Shown here: piece by piece, positions 28,701 to 37,635 of the stretch
Layout of the letters: each line of letters opens with the position of its first letter
Position numbering within the stretch: the first letter of the stretch is position 1
Assembly (NCBI GenBank): GCA_963697205.1
Contig: CAVONB010000008.1
Coordinates: 62,001 to 126,000, forward strand
Source: CAVONB01 sp963697205
GTDB taxonomy: Bacteria > Pseudomonadota > Alphaproteobacteria > Rhizobiales > Hyphomicrobiaceae
Length of the DNA: 64,000 nt
Reading direction: 5' to 3'
Program-made: the position numbers and the translations under genes
Notes under the pieces: generated by a model
What the model was told of the DNA's origin: nothing
Databases searched by the model: none
Seen by the model: only the letters and a program-made list of their open reading frames with translations

Positions 28701-28734
28701 GCGCCATGGTGCCACTCGCGATCGACCATGGCGC
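28701..28734. terminator. Stem-loop between convergent ExoR-like and xth genes
   Basis: GCGCCATGGT and ACCATGGCGC, a perfect 10-bp stem with a 14-base loop, 13 bases past the xth stop on the minus strand and 150 bases past the ExoR-like stop. No strong T-run; a bidirectional terminator is possible. Confidence 0.4.
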
Positions 28735-28747
28735 CGCCGCGCGGCAC

Positions 28748-29530
28748 TTACACTTCCAGCTCGATCCACACGGGGACGTGGTCGGAGGGCTTCTCCCAGC
28801 CGCGCGTGTGCTTGTCGATGCCTGCTGCGGCAAGCCGGTCGGCGGCCAGCGGCGACAGCATCAGGTGATCGATGCGGATGCCTTCGTTCTTCTGCCAGGC
28901 GCCGGCCTGATAATCCCAGAACGTGATAGAAGTCTCGCCGGGCGCGCAGGCGCGGATGGCGTCGGTGAAGCCGAGGTTGACGAGCCGGCGGAAGGCGGCG
29001 CGGCTTTCCGGCTGGAACAGGCGTCGTTGGTCCAGGCCGCGGGCGTCCTGGCGTCGGCGGGCTCGGGGATGACGTTGTAGTCGCCGCACAGGACGATGGG
29101 CTCCTCCAGCCGCAGGCAGGTCTGCTGCGTGGGCTTCGAGCCGCCGCATCCAGTCGAGCTTGTAGGTGAATTTCTCGGTGCCGATCGGATTGCCGTTGGG
29201 CAGATAGATCGATGCGACGCGGACGACGGTGCCGGCCACGGAGATGGTTGCCTCGATATAGCGGGCCTGCTCGTCGCCGGTGTCGCCGGGCAAGCCGCGG
29301 GACACCTCGTCGAAGCGCTGGCGGGAGAGGATGGCGACGCCGTTGAAGCTCTTCTGGCCGTGCACGGCGACATTGTAGCCGAGATCCTCGAAGGCGGCGG
29401 CGGGAAAGCCGTCGTCGACGGATTTGATCTCCTGGAGGCAGGCGATGTCGGGTGTGGCTTCGCGCAGCCATGTCAGGGCCGTTTCCAGGCGCGCCTTCAC
29501 TCCGTTGATATTCCAGGTGGCGATCTTCAT
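28748..29530 (-). CDS. xth: Exodeoxyribonuclease III (two compensating frameshifts)
   Basis: Exonuclease III/AP endonuclease of base-excision repair, about 260 residues. MKIATWNINGVKARLE holds the N-terminal Asn and LQEIKSVDDGFP the metal-binding Glu; the C-terminus has IRIDHLMLSP and KPSDHVPVWIEL with the catalytic Asp-His. The middle, between the GGG run 29131-29133 and the GG pair 29020-29021, is out of frame: the next frame there gives RLEEPIVLCGDYNVIPEPAD, which contains the essential GDxN motif. One extra base then one missing base explains it. If real, the enzyme would be dead. GAGGAA precedes the ATG at 29530. Confidence 0.85.
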   Translation of the reverse strand: MKIATWNINGVKARLETALTWLREATPDIACLQEIKSVDDGFPAAAFEDLGYNVAVHGQKSFNGVAILSRQRFDEVSRGLPGDTGDEQARYIEATISVAGTVVRVASIYLPNGNPIGTEKFTYKLDWMRRLEAHAADLPAAGGAHRPVRRLQRHPRARRRQDARGLDQRRLFQPESRAAFRRLVNLGFTDAIRACAPGETSITFWDYQAGAWQKNEGIRIDHLMLSPLAADRLAAAGIDKHTRGWEKPSDHVPVWIELEV

Positions 29531-29653
29531 GCCGTTCCTCGGCCGCGCGGGATTTCGTCCGGATTGGGACGATCGCAAGGGTTCATTAACTTGATCTGTA
29601 TATCTTCGAACCAGATACGCCAAACGCCGACGGTCCGGAGGTGTGCTTCTGCC

Positions 29654-30004
29654 ATGGCGCTGTCAATTTATGAAGGTCGGGGTCGTGCCGATCCCTGGCC
29701 CATGTACGTTTCAGGGATCAATCTCGCCTTTGCAGGGGTCTGCATAGGCGCGTGGGGCTTTGTCGCGCTTTTCGTCGGCGAGGCGGTTTCCTGGGCCACG
29801 TGGATGCCGATGTCGAGTCGGCCCGAATTCCTCGAATATCCCTTCTTGCTGCTGTGGGCGCTGCCGGTCGGTTTCAGCTGCCTCGCCTGGGTCAGCCAGA
29901 AGGCTGGACGAGACCGGCTGGCGCTGGGGTGCGCGGTGATGCCGGTCATTTTGTTCGGCCTGATGATCGGCTGGTATTGGCTCGCGCCCATCGAGTGGCG
30001 CTGA
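29654..30004 (+). CDS. Small membrane protein, three predicted helices
   Basis: 116 residues with hydrophobic segments near 20-47 (SGINLAFAGVCIGAWGFVAL), 62-80 (EYPFLLLWALPVGFSCLAWV) and 90-110 (LALGCAVMPVILFGLMIGWY). Function unknown, family not recognised. ATG at 29654; GGAGGT lies 12 bases upstream, a little far. Divergent from xth and convergent with the RraA-like gene, whose stop is 20 bases away. Confidence 0.65.
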   Translation: MALSIYEGRGRADPWPMYVSGINLAFAGVCIGAWGFVALFVGEAVSWATWMPMSSRPEFLEYPFLLLWALPVGFSCLAWVSQKAGRDRLALGCAVMPVILFGLMIGWYWLAPIEWR

Positions 30005-30023
30005 GCGCGGCGCGGGCGGTGAG

Positions 30024-30713
30024 TCAGTCGACGTAGCGGACCTGTGCGGACGCCATTAGCTCGGCAATCTTGGGCGGCACGGCCATGCCGGCGTGCAGCT
30101 TGGCCTGCAACTCACCTTCGATCCGGCGAATGTGATCGAGCCGGGCGCAAACGTCGGCGACGAGGGCGCGGGGCACGACGACGACCCCATCGCGATCGCC
30201 CATAACGGCATCACCGGACGACACGGCGACGCCGCCTGCCACGATCGGCAGCCCGATCCGGCCCGGTCCGGTCTTGACGCAGGAATTGGGTGTCACGCCG
30301 CGCGAGAAGACGGGCAATCCCGCCTCGATGATGCCCGCGGAATCTCGAGCCATGCCGTCGACGACGATGGCGGCCACGCCGGCATTGCGCGCCATCAGGC
30401 AGACGTTGTCGCCAACCACCGCGGTCGCCTGGAACGCGTCGCAGGCGATGACCAGCACGTCGCCCTTCTTCGCGACGGTCAGCGCGGCGATGATGGCGAG
30501 ATTGTCGGAGGGGCCGGCCTCGACGGTGAGCGCGGTGCCGGCGAAGACCGCATTGCCGGGCTCGACGGGCTTGAGGGCGGCGTCGAGCGCGCCGCGACCG
30601 TCCATGGCGTCTACGACATGTCCGGATTGCGCGCCCTTGAGGCTCAGGACCTGGGCGCCGGGCAGGCGATCGAAGCTGCGCTTGACGACCAGCAGGGGGG
30701 GATCTTCGAGCAT
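30024..30713 (-). CDS. RraA-like protein / HMG-aldolase family
   Basis: 229 residues of the RraA/4-hydroxy-4-methyl-2-oxoglutarate aldolase fold. Signature parts: GTALTVEAGPSDNLAII, GDVLVIACD, IVVDGMARDSAGI with the catalytic Arg-Asp pair, and GDRDGVVVVPR at the C-terminus. The Arg-Asp pair favours a divalent-metal aldolase or decarboxylase over the RNase E inhibitor role. A GGAGA ribosome site precedes ATG 30713, and a 15-bp palindrome overlaps it. A sugar-isomerase-like gene lies about 100 bases upstream on the same strand, so both may serve one catabolic route (inference). Confidence 0.85.
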   Translation of the reverse strand: MLEDPPLLVVKRSFDRLPGAQVLSLKGAQSGHVVDAMDGRGALDAALKPVEPGNAVFAGTALTVEAGPSDNLAIIAALTVAKKGDVLVIACDAFQATAVVGDNVCLMARNAGVAAIVVDGMARDSAGIIEAGLPVFSRGVTPNSCVKTGPGRIGLPIVAGGVAVSSGDAVMGDRDGVVVVPRALVADVCARLDHIRRIEGELQAKLHAGMAVPPKIAELMASAQVRYVD

Positions 30714-30716
30714 GAT

Positions 30717-30731
30717 ACGTCTCCGAGACGT
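30717..30731. promoter_or_regulatory. 15-bp palindrome overlapping the RraA-like ribosome site
   Basis: ACGTCTC-C-GAGACGT, perfect 7-bp arms around one base, immediately before the ATG at 30713 and covering its GGAGA ribosome site. A candidate operator or translational control hairpin. Confidence 0.4.
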
Positions 30732-30816
30732 TCTGGGGTGGTGGGTGCGTCGGGATCGGGTTCGCGATCGGGGGGCTTGCGCACGTACGGGCGGCGGGGA
30801 GCGTCCCGCGTCGCCG

Positions 30817-31641
30817 TCAGGCGCTGGCGAGGAGGCTGCGCGTTGCGGCAAGGGCCTCGCGCGCGACCTCGAGCGGCGGGCGTGCCCAGGTTTCGGGGTT
30901 TGGCGCTTCGAGGCTGATGTAGCCGGTGTAATTCTTCTCGCGCAGCAGGCCGAACACTTCGTGCCATGGGATCACGCCCTTGCCGGGCAGCAGGCGGTCG
31001 GTGGGGCGCTTGTCGGTGGGATCGGGCGGGATGGCGGAGACGTCGCTGTACTGGAAAACGAAGATGTCCTCCACGGGCACGTCGGCGAATGCGCGGCCGG
31101 TCGCGCCGGAGCGCTGCAGGTGATAGGCGTCGAGGAGGAGGCCGCAGCTCTTGTGGCCGGCAGCGGCGATCAGGTCGCGCGCGATGTCCAGTCGGTTGAG
31201 GGCGTCGTGGGGGGCGCTGAACTCCACAGCGATGCGTACGCCGTGCGCGGCAGCGATGTCGCCGGCGGTGCGCAGATTGGCCTTGGCGTCGTCGAGCGGT
31301 CCGGAGAACGGGCCGGGCGCGCTCATCAGCGTGTCGCAGCCCAGAGCGACCGCGTTGCGGCAGGACAGCGCGAACACGTCGAACAGGCGCTTGCTCTCCG
31401 CGCCCGTGGCGAACAGCCAGCCAGCCTCGACACCGAGCACGGCGACGCGCAGGCCGCCGGCCTTGATCTCGGCGATGACGCCGTCATCGGTGAGGCCGCG
31501 CTCATGGCCGCGGACGAAGTCGATGCGGCGCAGTTCCACGGCATCGAAACCGGCGGTGCGTGCGGCCGCGATGGCGTCGGGCAGCAGTGTGGTGTCGAGC
31601 GTCCAGGTGTGCAGGGCCAGGCGGCCGAACGGCGGGCTCAT
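30817..31641 (-). CDS. Sugar phosphate isomerase/epimerase-like TIM barrel
   Basis: 274 residues, AP-endonuclease-2-type TIM barrel (xylose-isomerase-like). Strand-end acidic residues and histidines that would bind metal are visible: LHTWTLD, AVELRRIDF, RIAVEFSAPHDAL, GLLLDAYHLQRSG, FVFQYSDVS and GYISLEAPNP. Substrate unknown; such proteins act on ketoses, inosose or hydroxypyruvate. ATG at 31641. Lies upstream of the RraA-like gene on the same strand. Confidence 0.8.
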   Translation of the reverse strand: MSPPFGRLALHTWTLDTTLLPDAIAAARTAGFDAVELRRIDFVRGHERGLTDDGVIAEIKAGGLRVAVLGVEAGWLFATGAESKRLFDVFALSCRNAVALGCDTLMSAPGPFSGPLDDAKANLRTAGDIAAAHGVRIAVEFSAPHDALNRLDIARDLIAAAGHKSCGLLLDAYHLQRSGATGRAFADVPVEDIFVFQYSDVSAIPPDPTDKRPTDRLLPGKGVIPWHEVFGLLREKNYTGYISLEAPNPETWARPPLEVAREALAATRSLLASA

Positions 31642-31795
31642 GCGGCGTGTCCTCGGTTGATTGCGGCTCGGCGTTGGCCGCTTGGCGGGAAGAGTGCCAT
31701 GGCTCAGGGCACGGGGCAATTCGACGGCAGCCGTCGCCGGCCCGGCATTGGACGGCGTCGCCGGTGGGCGCGGGCGTGCTATAGCTCGCCGCGTC

Positions 31796-32722
31796 ATGAC
31801 AGACAGCACGCGCGCAACTGACGCTCTTTCCGCCGCCGGCCGCGCCAACGAGATCAAGGGTTATGCCCTCGGCTTCGTCGGCGTGCTGGTGTTCGGCACC
31901 ACCGTGCCGATGACGCGGCTGGCTGTCGCCGAACTCGACCCCTGGTTCGTGACCATCGGGCGGGCGCTGATCGCGGCATCTCTGGCGGGCGTGACGCTGC
32001 TGGCGACCGGCAAACGGATGCCGCCACCGTCGGAGTGGCTGCGGTTTGCGGTGTTCTCGTTCACGGCCGTGCTCGCCTTTCCTCTGCTGCTCGCCTTTGC
32101 GATGCAACATGCGCCGGCCGCGCACGCGGGCGTGGTGCTGGGCGGCATGCCGCTGCTGACGGCGATGGTCAGTGTGATGGCGGCGGGGGAGCGTCCCTCG
32201 CTCGCCTTCTGGGCGCTGGGCGTGACGGGCATGGCGGCGGTGGTTGCTTATGCGCTGATCTCGGCGGCTGGGTCGTCGAGCCTGCACTGGGCCGATGCGA
32301 TCCTGGCGCTCACGGCGATCTCGGGCGCCGTCAATTACGCATTCGGGGGCGAACTGTCGCGCCGACGCAGCGGCTGGGAGGTGATTTCGTGGGCGCTGGT
32401 GATGGCCGCGCCGTTCCTGGCGGCGACGTACTGGTGGCTCGCGCCGCCGATCAACTGGCAGGCGTCGGGCGGGGCCTGGGGTGGCTTTGCGTTCGTCTCG
32501 GTGTTCTCGATGTTTCTCGGCTTCTTCGCCTGGAACCGGGGGCTGGCGCTGGGGGGCATCGCGAAGGTCAGTCAGGTGCAGTTGCTGCAGCCGTTCGTCG
32601 TGCTGGCGGGCTCGGCGGTGCTGCTGGGCGAAGTGATCGGCTGGCTGGAGATCGGCTTTGCCGGCCTCGTCGTGGCGATCGTAGCCGCGGGACGGCTGAC
32701 ACGGGTGCGACAGACGCGCTAA
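31796..32722 (+). CDS. EamA/DMT-superfamily transporter
   Basis: 308-residue inner-membrane protein with ten predicted helices in two EamA repeats (about residues 22-150 and 165-300). YALGFVGVLVFGTTVPMTRL opens the first repeat and AWNRGLALGGIAKVSQVQLL lies in the second. Drug/metabolite or amino-acid efflux is typical; substrate not assignable. ATG at 31796; divergent from the isomerase-like gene across 154 bases. Confidence 0.85.
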   Translation: MTDSTRATDALSAAGRANEIKGYALGFVGVLVFGTTVPMTRLAVAELDPWFVTIGRALIAASLAGVTLLATGKRMPPPSEWLRFAVFSFTAVLAFPLLLAFAMQHAPAAHAGVVLGGMPLLTAMVSVMAAGERPSLAFWALGVTGMAAVVAYALISAAGSSSLHWADAILALTAISGAVNYAFGGELSRRRSGWEVISWALVMAAPFLAATYWWLAPPINWQASGGAWGGFAFVSVFSMFLGFFAWNRGLALGGIAKVSQVQLLQPFVVLAGSAVLLGEVIGWLEIGFAGLVVAIVAAGRLTRVRQTR

Positions 32723-32762
32723 TCAAGCCCATGACAACGCGTAGCCAGCTGGAGGTGTCGCC

Positions 32763-33815
32763 TTGAGGGATCAGAGCGAAGCCGAAGTGATCATCCGCCG
32801 CGAGGGGCGGGCCGGTCGGATCACTATGAACCGGCCCAAGGCGCTCAATGCGCTGACCTATCCGATGGTCGGGGAGATCTGGCGCGCGCTCGTCGCCTGG
32901 CGGGAGGACGAGGCGGTCGAGGTGGTGGTTCTCGACGGGGCGGGCGAGCGGGGGCTGTGCGCGGGCGGGGACGTGCGCTCGCTCTACGACAGCCGGGGGG
33001 AGGGATCGGGTTTTGCCAAGCGGTTCTGGCAGGACGAGTATCGCCTCAATGCGCTGATCCACGGCTATCCCAAGCCGTTCGTGCCGATCATGGACGGCAT
33101 CGTGATGGGTGGCGGCATCGGGCTGTCGGCACATGCCAGCCATCGGATCGTGACCGAGCGGAGCCTGCTCGCCATGCCCGAGACCACGATCGGGCTCATT
33201 CCCGACGTCGGGGGCACGTGGCTGCTGGCGAATGCGCCCGGTGCGATCGGCGAATTCCTGGGCCTGATGGGCCATCGGATGAATGCAGCCGATGCACTCT
33301 ATGCGGGCTTTGCCGACACGATGGTGGCGTCAGAGCGCCTGCCGGCGCTGATCGCGGCGGTGTGCCACGAGACGACGCCGGTTTCGGTTCTGATCGCGCA
33401 GGCCGCCTCGGCGCCGACGGCGCCGACGCTACCGGAGCATCGCGACCAGATCGACGCGGTCTTCAGCGCCGCCAGCGTGATGCAGATCCGCGAGCGGCTG
33501 GAGGCGCTGCCGGGGGCGTGGGCGGCGCAGACATCGAAGGGGTTTGCCGCGCGTTCGCCGCTGGCGATGACCGCGACGCTGGTCGCGATCCGCAAGGCCC
33601 GCCAGCTCGGCTCGCTGGAGGCCGCGCTCGAGATGGAGCTCAGGTTGACGACGCACCTCTTCGAGCATGGTGAATTTCCCGAAGGCGTGCGTGCGCTGCT
33701 CGTCGACAAGGACAAGGCGCCGAAATGGCGGCCGGAGCGGCTGGAGGACGTCAGGCCGGCCATGGTCGAGGCGCTGTTTGCCCGATTGCCCGACGCCGAC
33801 GAGTTAAAGCTTTGA
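32763..33815 (+). CDS. 3-hydroxyisobutyryl-CoA hydrolase (crotonase family)
   Basis: 350 residues, typical for HIBCH, which hydrolyses 3-hydroxyisobutyryl-CoA in valine breakdown. Crotonase oxyanion-hole pieces: RGLCAGGDVRSLYD and DGIVMGGGIGLSAHA; the HIBCH-type catalytic region is MPETTIGLIPDVGGTWLL with Glu and Asp. TTG start at 32763 with GGAGGT 7 bases upstream. The next enzyme of the route, 3-hydroxyisobutyrate dehydrogenase, lies 12 kb away at 45564 on the other strand. Confidence 0.88.
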   Translation: MRDQSEAEVIIRREGRAGRITMNRPKALNALTYPMVGEIWRALVAWREDEAVEVVVLDGAGERGLCAGGDVRSLYDSRGEGSGFAKRFWQDEYRLNALIHGYPKPFVPIMDGIVMGGGIGLSAHASHRIVTERSLLAMPETTIGLIPDVGGTWLLANAPGAIGEFLGLMGHRMNAADALYAGFADTMVASERLPALIAAVCHETTPVSVLIAQAASAPTAPTLPEHRDQIDAVFSAASVMQIRERLEALPGAWAAQTSKGFAARSPLAMTATLVAIRKARQLGSLEAALEMELRLTTHLFEHGEFPEGVRALLVDKDKAPKWRPERLEDVRPAMVEALFARLPDADELKL

Positions 33816-33922
33816 CCAACGACGGCTTGATCGGCGGTTTTCGACCCATATGGTGGCGCGGCGCAGGTAGCCGCTGGCCGGTATCGGCCGCGGCAGGCCG
33901 TCGTTAGAGGACTGAAGACGAC

Positions 33923-35155
33923 ATGGTGCGAGATGATATGGCACGACCCGAACGCACCGGCCCGCTCGTGGGCATGCGCGTCCTGGACATGACACACATC
34001 ATGGCCGGACCGACGTGCTGCATGCAGCTCGCCGACATGGGCGCCGACGTCATCAAGATCGAGAAGATGGACGGGGGCGACGACAGCCGCCGCATCCTGC
34101 CGCCGGCGATCAACGGCGAGGCGGCTGCCTTCATGATGATGAACCGCAACAAGCGCGGCATCGTGCTCGACCTCAAGACGCCCGGCGGCAAGGCGATCCT
34201 GCTGCGGCTGGTCAAGAGCGCGGACGCGCTGGTGGAGAACTATCGCAAGGGCACGATGGAAAAGCTCGGGCTCGGCTACGACCGTTTGCGGCAGGAGAAC
34301 CCGGGCCTGATCTATTGCGAGATTTCAGGTTTCGGGCGCACGGGGCCGCTCAGCGCGCAAGGTGGATTCGATCTCGTCGCGCAGGGGATGTCGGGCCTGA
34401 TGTCGATCACCGGCGAGGGGCCGGGGCGGCCGCCGGTCAAGGTCGGCGCGCCGCTCACCGATATCACGGGCGGGTTGCTCGCCGCGCTCGGCATCGCGGC
34501 GGCCTACGCCCACAAGCTCAAGACGGGCCAAGGCCAGAGGGTCGACACCTCGTTGTTCGAGGCCGGCATCGTTCATACCTATTGGCAGTCCGCGATCGCT
34601 TTTGCGACGGGTGTGTCGCCGGGGCCGCTGGGCTCGGCGCATCCCTTGAGTGCGCCCTACCAGGCGTTTGAGACCGCCGACGGCTGGATCAACCTTGGTG
34701 CGTCGAACCAGCGGACGTGGGAGCGGTTCGTGGCGATCTCGGGCGCTCCGACGCTGGGCAGCGATGCGCGCTTTGCCTCCAACGAAGCGCGCATGAACAA
34801 CCTGGAGGCGCTGATTGCGGCGCTGAAGCCGATCTTCAAGGCGCGCGCGACCGCGGACTGGCTTGAGGCGCTGGCGGCGGCAGGCGTGCCGGCGGGGCCG
34901 GTGTTGACGATTGCGCAGATGCACAGCCATCCGCAGACGCTGGCGCGCGACATGGTGCCGGAGGTCGAGCATCCCAAGGCGGGACGCGTGCAGGCCATCG
35001 GCCTGCCGATCAAGTTCTCCGACACGCCGGGCGGGGTCAAGCATGCCGCGCCTGTGTTCGGCGAGCACACGCGCGAGGTTCTGGGCGAGGCCGGCTACAC
35101 GGCTGCCGAGATCGACGCCTTGCTGGCGGAGGGCGCGGCTCATGCCGCGCCGTAG
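33923..35155 (+). CDS. CaiB/BaiF-type (class III) CoA transferase
   Basis: 410 residues. MRVLDMTHIMAGPTCCMQLA opens the Rossmann part; LKTPGGKAILLRLVKSADAL and NPGLIYCEISGFGRTGP are family hallmarks, and the catalytic Asp is in GGFDLVAQGMSG (near residue 153). Transfers CoA between carboxylic acids such as formate/oxalate, carnitine or itaconate/succinate; substrate unknown. ATG at 33923 or, 15 bases later, 33938. Located between HIBCH and malate synthase G on the same strand, which suits a CoA-ester catabolic role. Confidence 0.88.
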   Translation: MVRDDMARPERTGPLVGMRVLDMTHIMAGPTCCMQLADMGADVIKIEKMDGGDDSRRILPPAINGEAAAFMMMNRNKRGIVLDLKTPGGKAILLRLVKSADALVENYRKGTMEKLGLGYDRLRQENPGLIYCEISGFGRTGPLSAQGGFDLVAQGMSGLMSITGEGPGRPPVKVGAPLTDITGGLLAALGIAAAYAHKLKTGQGQRVDTSLFEAGIVHTYWQSAIAFATGVSPGPLGSAHPLSAPYQAFETADGWINLGASNQRTWERFVAISGAPTLGSDARFASNEARMNNLEALIAALKPIFKARATADWLEALAAAGVPAGPVLTIAQMHSHPQTLARDMVPEVEHPKAGRVQAIGLPIKFSDTPGGVKHAAPVFGEHTREVLGEAGYTAAEIDALLAEGAAHAAP

Positions 35156-35281
35156 AGCGGGATGGCATGGTGCGGCCGGCGCGGGAATCGCGCGCCCGCA
35201 TGCCTGAGCCGCATGGACCATTGGATTTGCGCCGTCTGCCAAGGGCGGACGCGCTGAGTACGCATACGAGGAGTTGAGCGC

Positions 35282-37459
35282 ATGTACGATCGTGTGACGA
35301 TCGGCCGGATCAAGGTCGCCAAGGTTCTGCACGACTTCGTGGTGGACGAGGCGTTGTCGGGCACGGGTCTCGACGCGGCGGCGTACTGGGCGGGCGTGGA
35401 TGCCATCGTGCACGATCTGGCGCCGAGGAACCGTGAGCTGTTGCGCGTGCGCGTCGATCTGCAGGCGAAGATCGACGGTTGGCATCGTGCGCGAAAGGGA
35501 CGGCCGCACGACGCGGCGGCCTACACGGCGTTCCTCAAGGAGATCGGCTATCTCGTGGCGGAGGGTGCGCCGTTCACGGTCGATACGGCCAACGTCGACG
35601 ACGAGATCGGCCGGGTTGCCGGGCCTCAGCTGGTGGTGCCGGTGATGAACGCGCGCTATGCGCTCAATGCCGCCAACGCGCGCTGGGGCAGCCTCTACGA
35701 TGCGCTCTATGGCACCGATGCCTTGCCAGAGGACGACGGCGCGACACGGAGCGGGGGCTTCAATCCCAGGCGCGGGGCCAAGGTGATCGCGCGTGCGCGC
35801 GCCTTCCTCGACAGCGTCGCTCCGCTGCAGGTGGGCAGCCATGCCGACGTGACCCGCTATGTCGTGGTGCATCAGCGCCTCGTGCCGACGCTGGCGGACG
35901 GCCGCGAGACGGAGCTTGCGCGGCCTGAACAGCTGGCGGGCTATGTGGGCGACACGCTCGATCCAAGCGCCATCCTGCTCGTCAACAACGGCTTGCACGT
36001 GGAGATCCGCTTCGACCGCGACAGCGTCATCGGCAAGGGCGACAAGGCGGGCGTTTCGGACGTGTTCCTGGAAGCGGCGCTGACGACGATCATGGATCTG
36101 GAGGATTCGATTGCGGCGGTGGATCCCGACGACAAGGTCGCGGCCTACCGCAACTGGCTCGGGCTGATGAAGGGCGATCTCGACGAGACGTTCGAGAAGG
36201 GCGGCAAGACGCTGACGCGACGGCTCGTGGCGGACCGGGGGTACAGCGCACCGGACGGGACGCCGGTGACGCTCCACGGACGCAGCCTGATGCTGGTGCG
36301 CAATGTCGGCCACCTGATGGACGATCGCGGCATCCTCGACAAGGACGGGAAGCCTGTGCCGGAAGGCATTCTCGATGCCGTCGTGACGTCGCTGTGTGCG
36401 CTGCACGACGTAAAGCGCACGTCGGGTTTGCGCAACTCGCGCACGGGTTCGGTCTACATCGTCAAGCCGAAGATGCACGGGCCCGACGAGGTCGCGTTCG
36501 CCAACACGCTGTTCGACCGGACCGAGGATCTGTTGGGATTGCCGCGGCACACGCTCAAGATCGGCATCATGGACGAGGAGCGGCGCACGACCGTCAACCT
36601 GATGGCGTGCATCCGCGCCGCGCGGCATCGGGTGTGCTTCATCAACACCGGATTCCTCGACCGGACCGGCGACGAGATCCACACGTCGATGGAAGCCGGT
36701 CCGATGATCCGCAAGGGCGACATGCGCAACTCGGCTTGGATCAAGGCCTACGAGGACTGGAATGTCGACATCGGATTGGCGTGCGGCCTGCCGGGACATG
36801 CGCAGATCGGCAAGGGAATGTGGGCGATGCCCGATCTGATGGCCGAGATGCTGCGGCAGAAGATCGGCCACCCGCAGGCGGGCGCCAACACGGCGTGGGT
36901 GCCGTCGCCGACGGCGGCGACGCTGCATGCGATCCATTATCACGAGGTCGACGTGGCCGAGCGCCAGCGGGCGCTGATGCACCGCGCGCGCGCTTCGCTC
37001 GCCGACATCCTGACGATCCCGGTGGCGGATCGGGTCAACTGGAGCCCGGAAGAAATCCAGGCCGAGCTCGACAACAACGCCCAGGGCATCCTGGGCTACG
37101 TGGTGCGCTGGATCGACCAGGGCGTCGGCTGCTCGAAAGTGCCCGACATCAACAACGTCGGCTTGATGGAAGATCGCGCGACGCTGCGCATTTCGAGCCA
37201 GCACATTGCCAACTGGCTGCACCACGGCATCACCAACGAAGCACAGGTGATGGAAACGATGCAGCGGATGGCGGGCGTGGTCGATCGCCAGAACGCGGGC
37301 GATCCGAACTACCGGCCGATGGCGCCGGACTTCAGGGCGTCCGTCGCCTTTGCAGCGGCCTGCGACCTCGTCTTCAAGGGCCGGCAGCAGCCGTCGGGCT
37401 ACACCGAGCCGGTCCTGCATGCGCGCCGGGTCGAAGCTAAGCGTAAATACGTATCGTGA
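35282..37459 (+). CDS. glcB: Malate synthase G
   Basis: 725 residues, the standard length for isoform G. Condenses glyoxylate with acetyl-CoA to malate. N-terminus VTIGRIKVAKVLHDFVVDEA; central TIM-barrel segments LTTIMDLEDSIAAVDPDDK, GRSLMLVRNVGHLM and LKIGIMDEERRTTVNLMACI, where the catalytic Arg and acidic metal ligands lie; C-terminal LRISSQHIANWLHHGI. GAGGAG precedes ATG 35282. No isocitrate lyase in the window. Glyoxylate may come from glycolate, purine or beta-hydroxyaspartate-type metabolism. Confidence 0.96.
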   Translation: MYDRVTIGRIKVAKVLHDFVVDEALSGTGLDAAAYWAGVDAIVHDLAPRNRELLRVRVDLQAKIDGWHRARKGRPHDAAAYTAFLKEIGYLVAEGAPFTVDTANVDDEIGRVAGPQLVVPVMNARYALNAANARWGSLYDALYGTDALPEDDGATRSGGFNPRRGAKVIARARAFLDSVAPLQVGSHADVTRYVVVHQRLVPTLADGRETELARPEQLAGYVGDTLDPSAILLVNNGLHVEIRFDRDSVIGKGDKAGVSDVFLEAALTTIMDLEDSIAAVDPDDKVAAYRNWLGLMKGDLDETFEKGGKTLTRRLVADRGYSAPDGTPVTLHGRSLMLVRNVGHLMDDRGILDKDGKPVPEGILDAVVTSLCALHDVKRTSGLRNSRTGSVYIVKPKMHGPDEVAFANTLFDRTEDLLGLPRHTLKIGIMDEERRTTVNLMACIRAARHRVCFINTGFLDRTGDEIHTSMEAGPMIRKGDMRNSAWIKAYEDWNVDIGLACGLPGHAQIGKGMWAMPDLMAEMLRQKIGHPQAGANTAWVPSPTAATLHAIHYHEVDVAERQRALMHRARASLADILTIPVADRVNWSPEEIQAELDNNAQGILGYVVRWIDQGVGCSKVPDINNVGLMEDRATLRISSQHIANWLHHGITNEAQVMETMQRMAGVVDRQNAGDPNYRPMAPDFRASVAFAAACDLVFKGRQQPSGYTEPVLHARRVEAKRKYVS

Positions 37460-37464
37460 GGTCT

Positions 37465-37484
37465 GCAGGCCGGGGACGGCCTGC
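37465..37484 (+). terminator. Short stem-loop after glcB
   Basis: GCAGGCC and GGCCTGC around a 6-base loop, 5 bases after the glcB stop. No T-run, so a weak terminator at best. Confidence 0.4.
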
Positions 37485-37560
37485 GGCTTGGCGATCGGGT
37501 GCTGACGGGATTGAAATCGGCGCCCCCTGAAAGTATACGACTTTGGTTGCAATGCGGAGG

Positions 37561-37584
37561 CGGCCCGGACACGTTTCCGGGCCG
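37561..37584 (+). terminator. Stem-loop between glcB and tctC
   Basis: CGGCCCGGA and TCCGGGCCG form a perfect 9-bp stem with a 6-base loop, about 50 bases before the tctC ATG. It may terminate glcB transcription or control tctC translation. Confidence 0.4.
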
Positions 37585-37635
37585 TCGCGCTGAATGCGGA
37601 TCCCTGTCGGGGGTCCGGTCAAAAGGGAGGAATGC

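Noticed and set aside
27039..29471. Very long minus-strand frame (about 810 codons)
   Set aside because: Runs antisense through the ExoR-like gene and out-of-frame through exonuclease III; Arg/His-rich translation typical of a GC-rich shadow.
34325..37552. 1075-codon minus-strand frame opposite the CoA transferase and malate synthase
   Set aside because: Antisense shadow of two well supported genes; His/Arg-rich with no domain.
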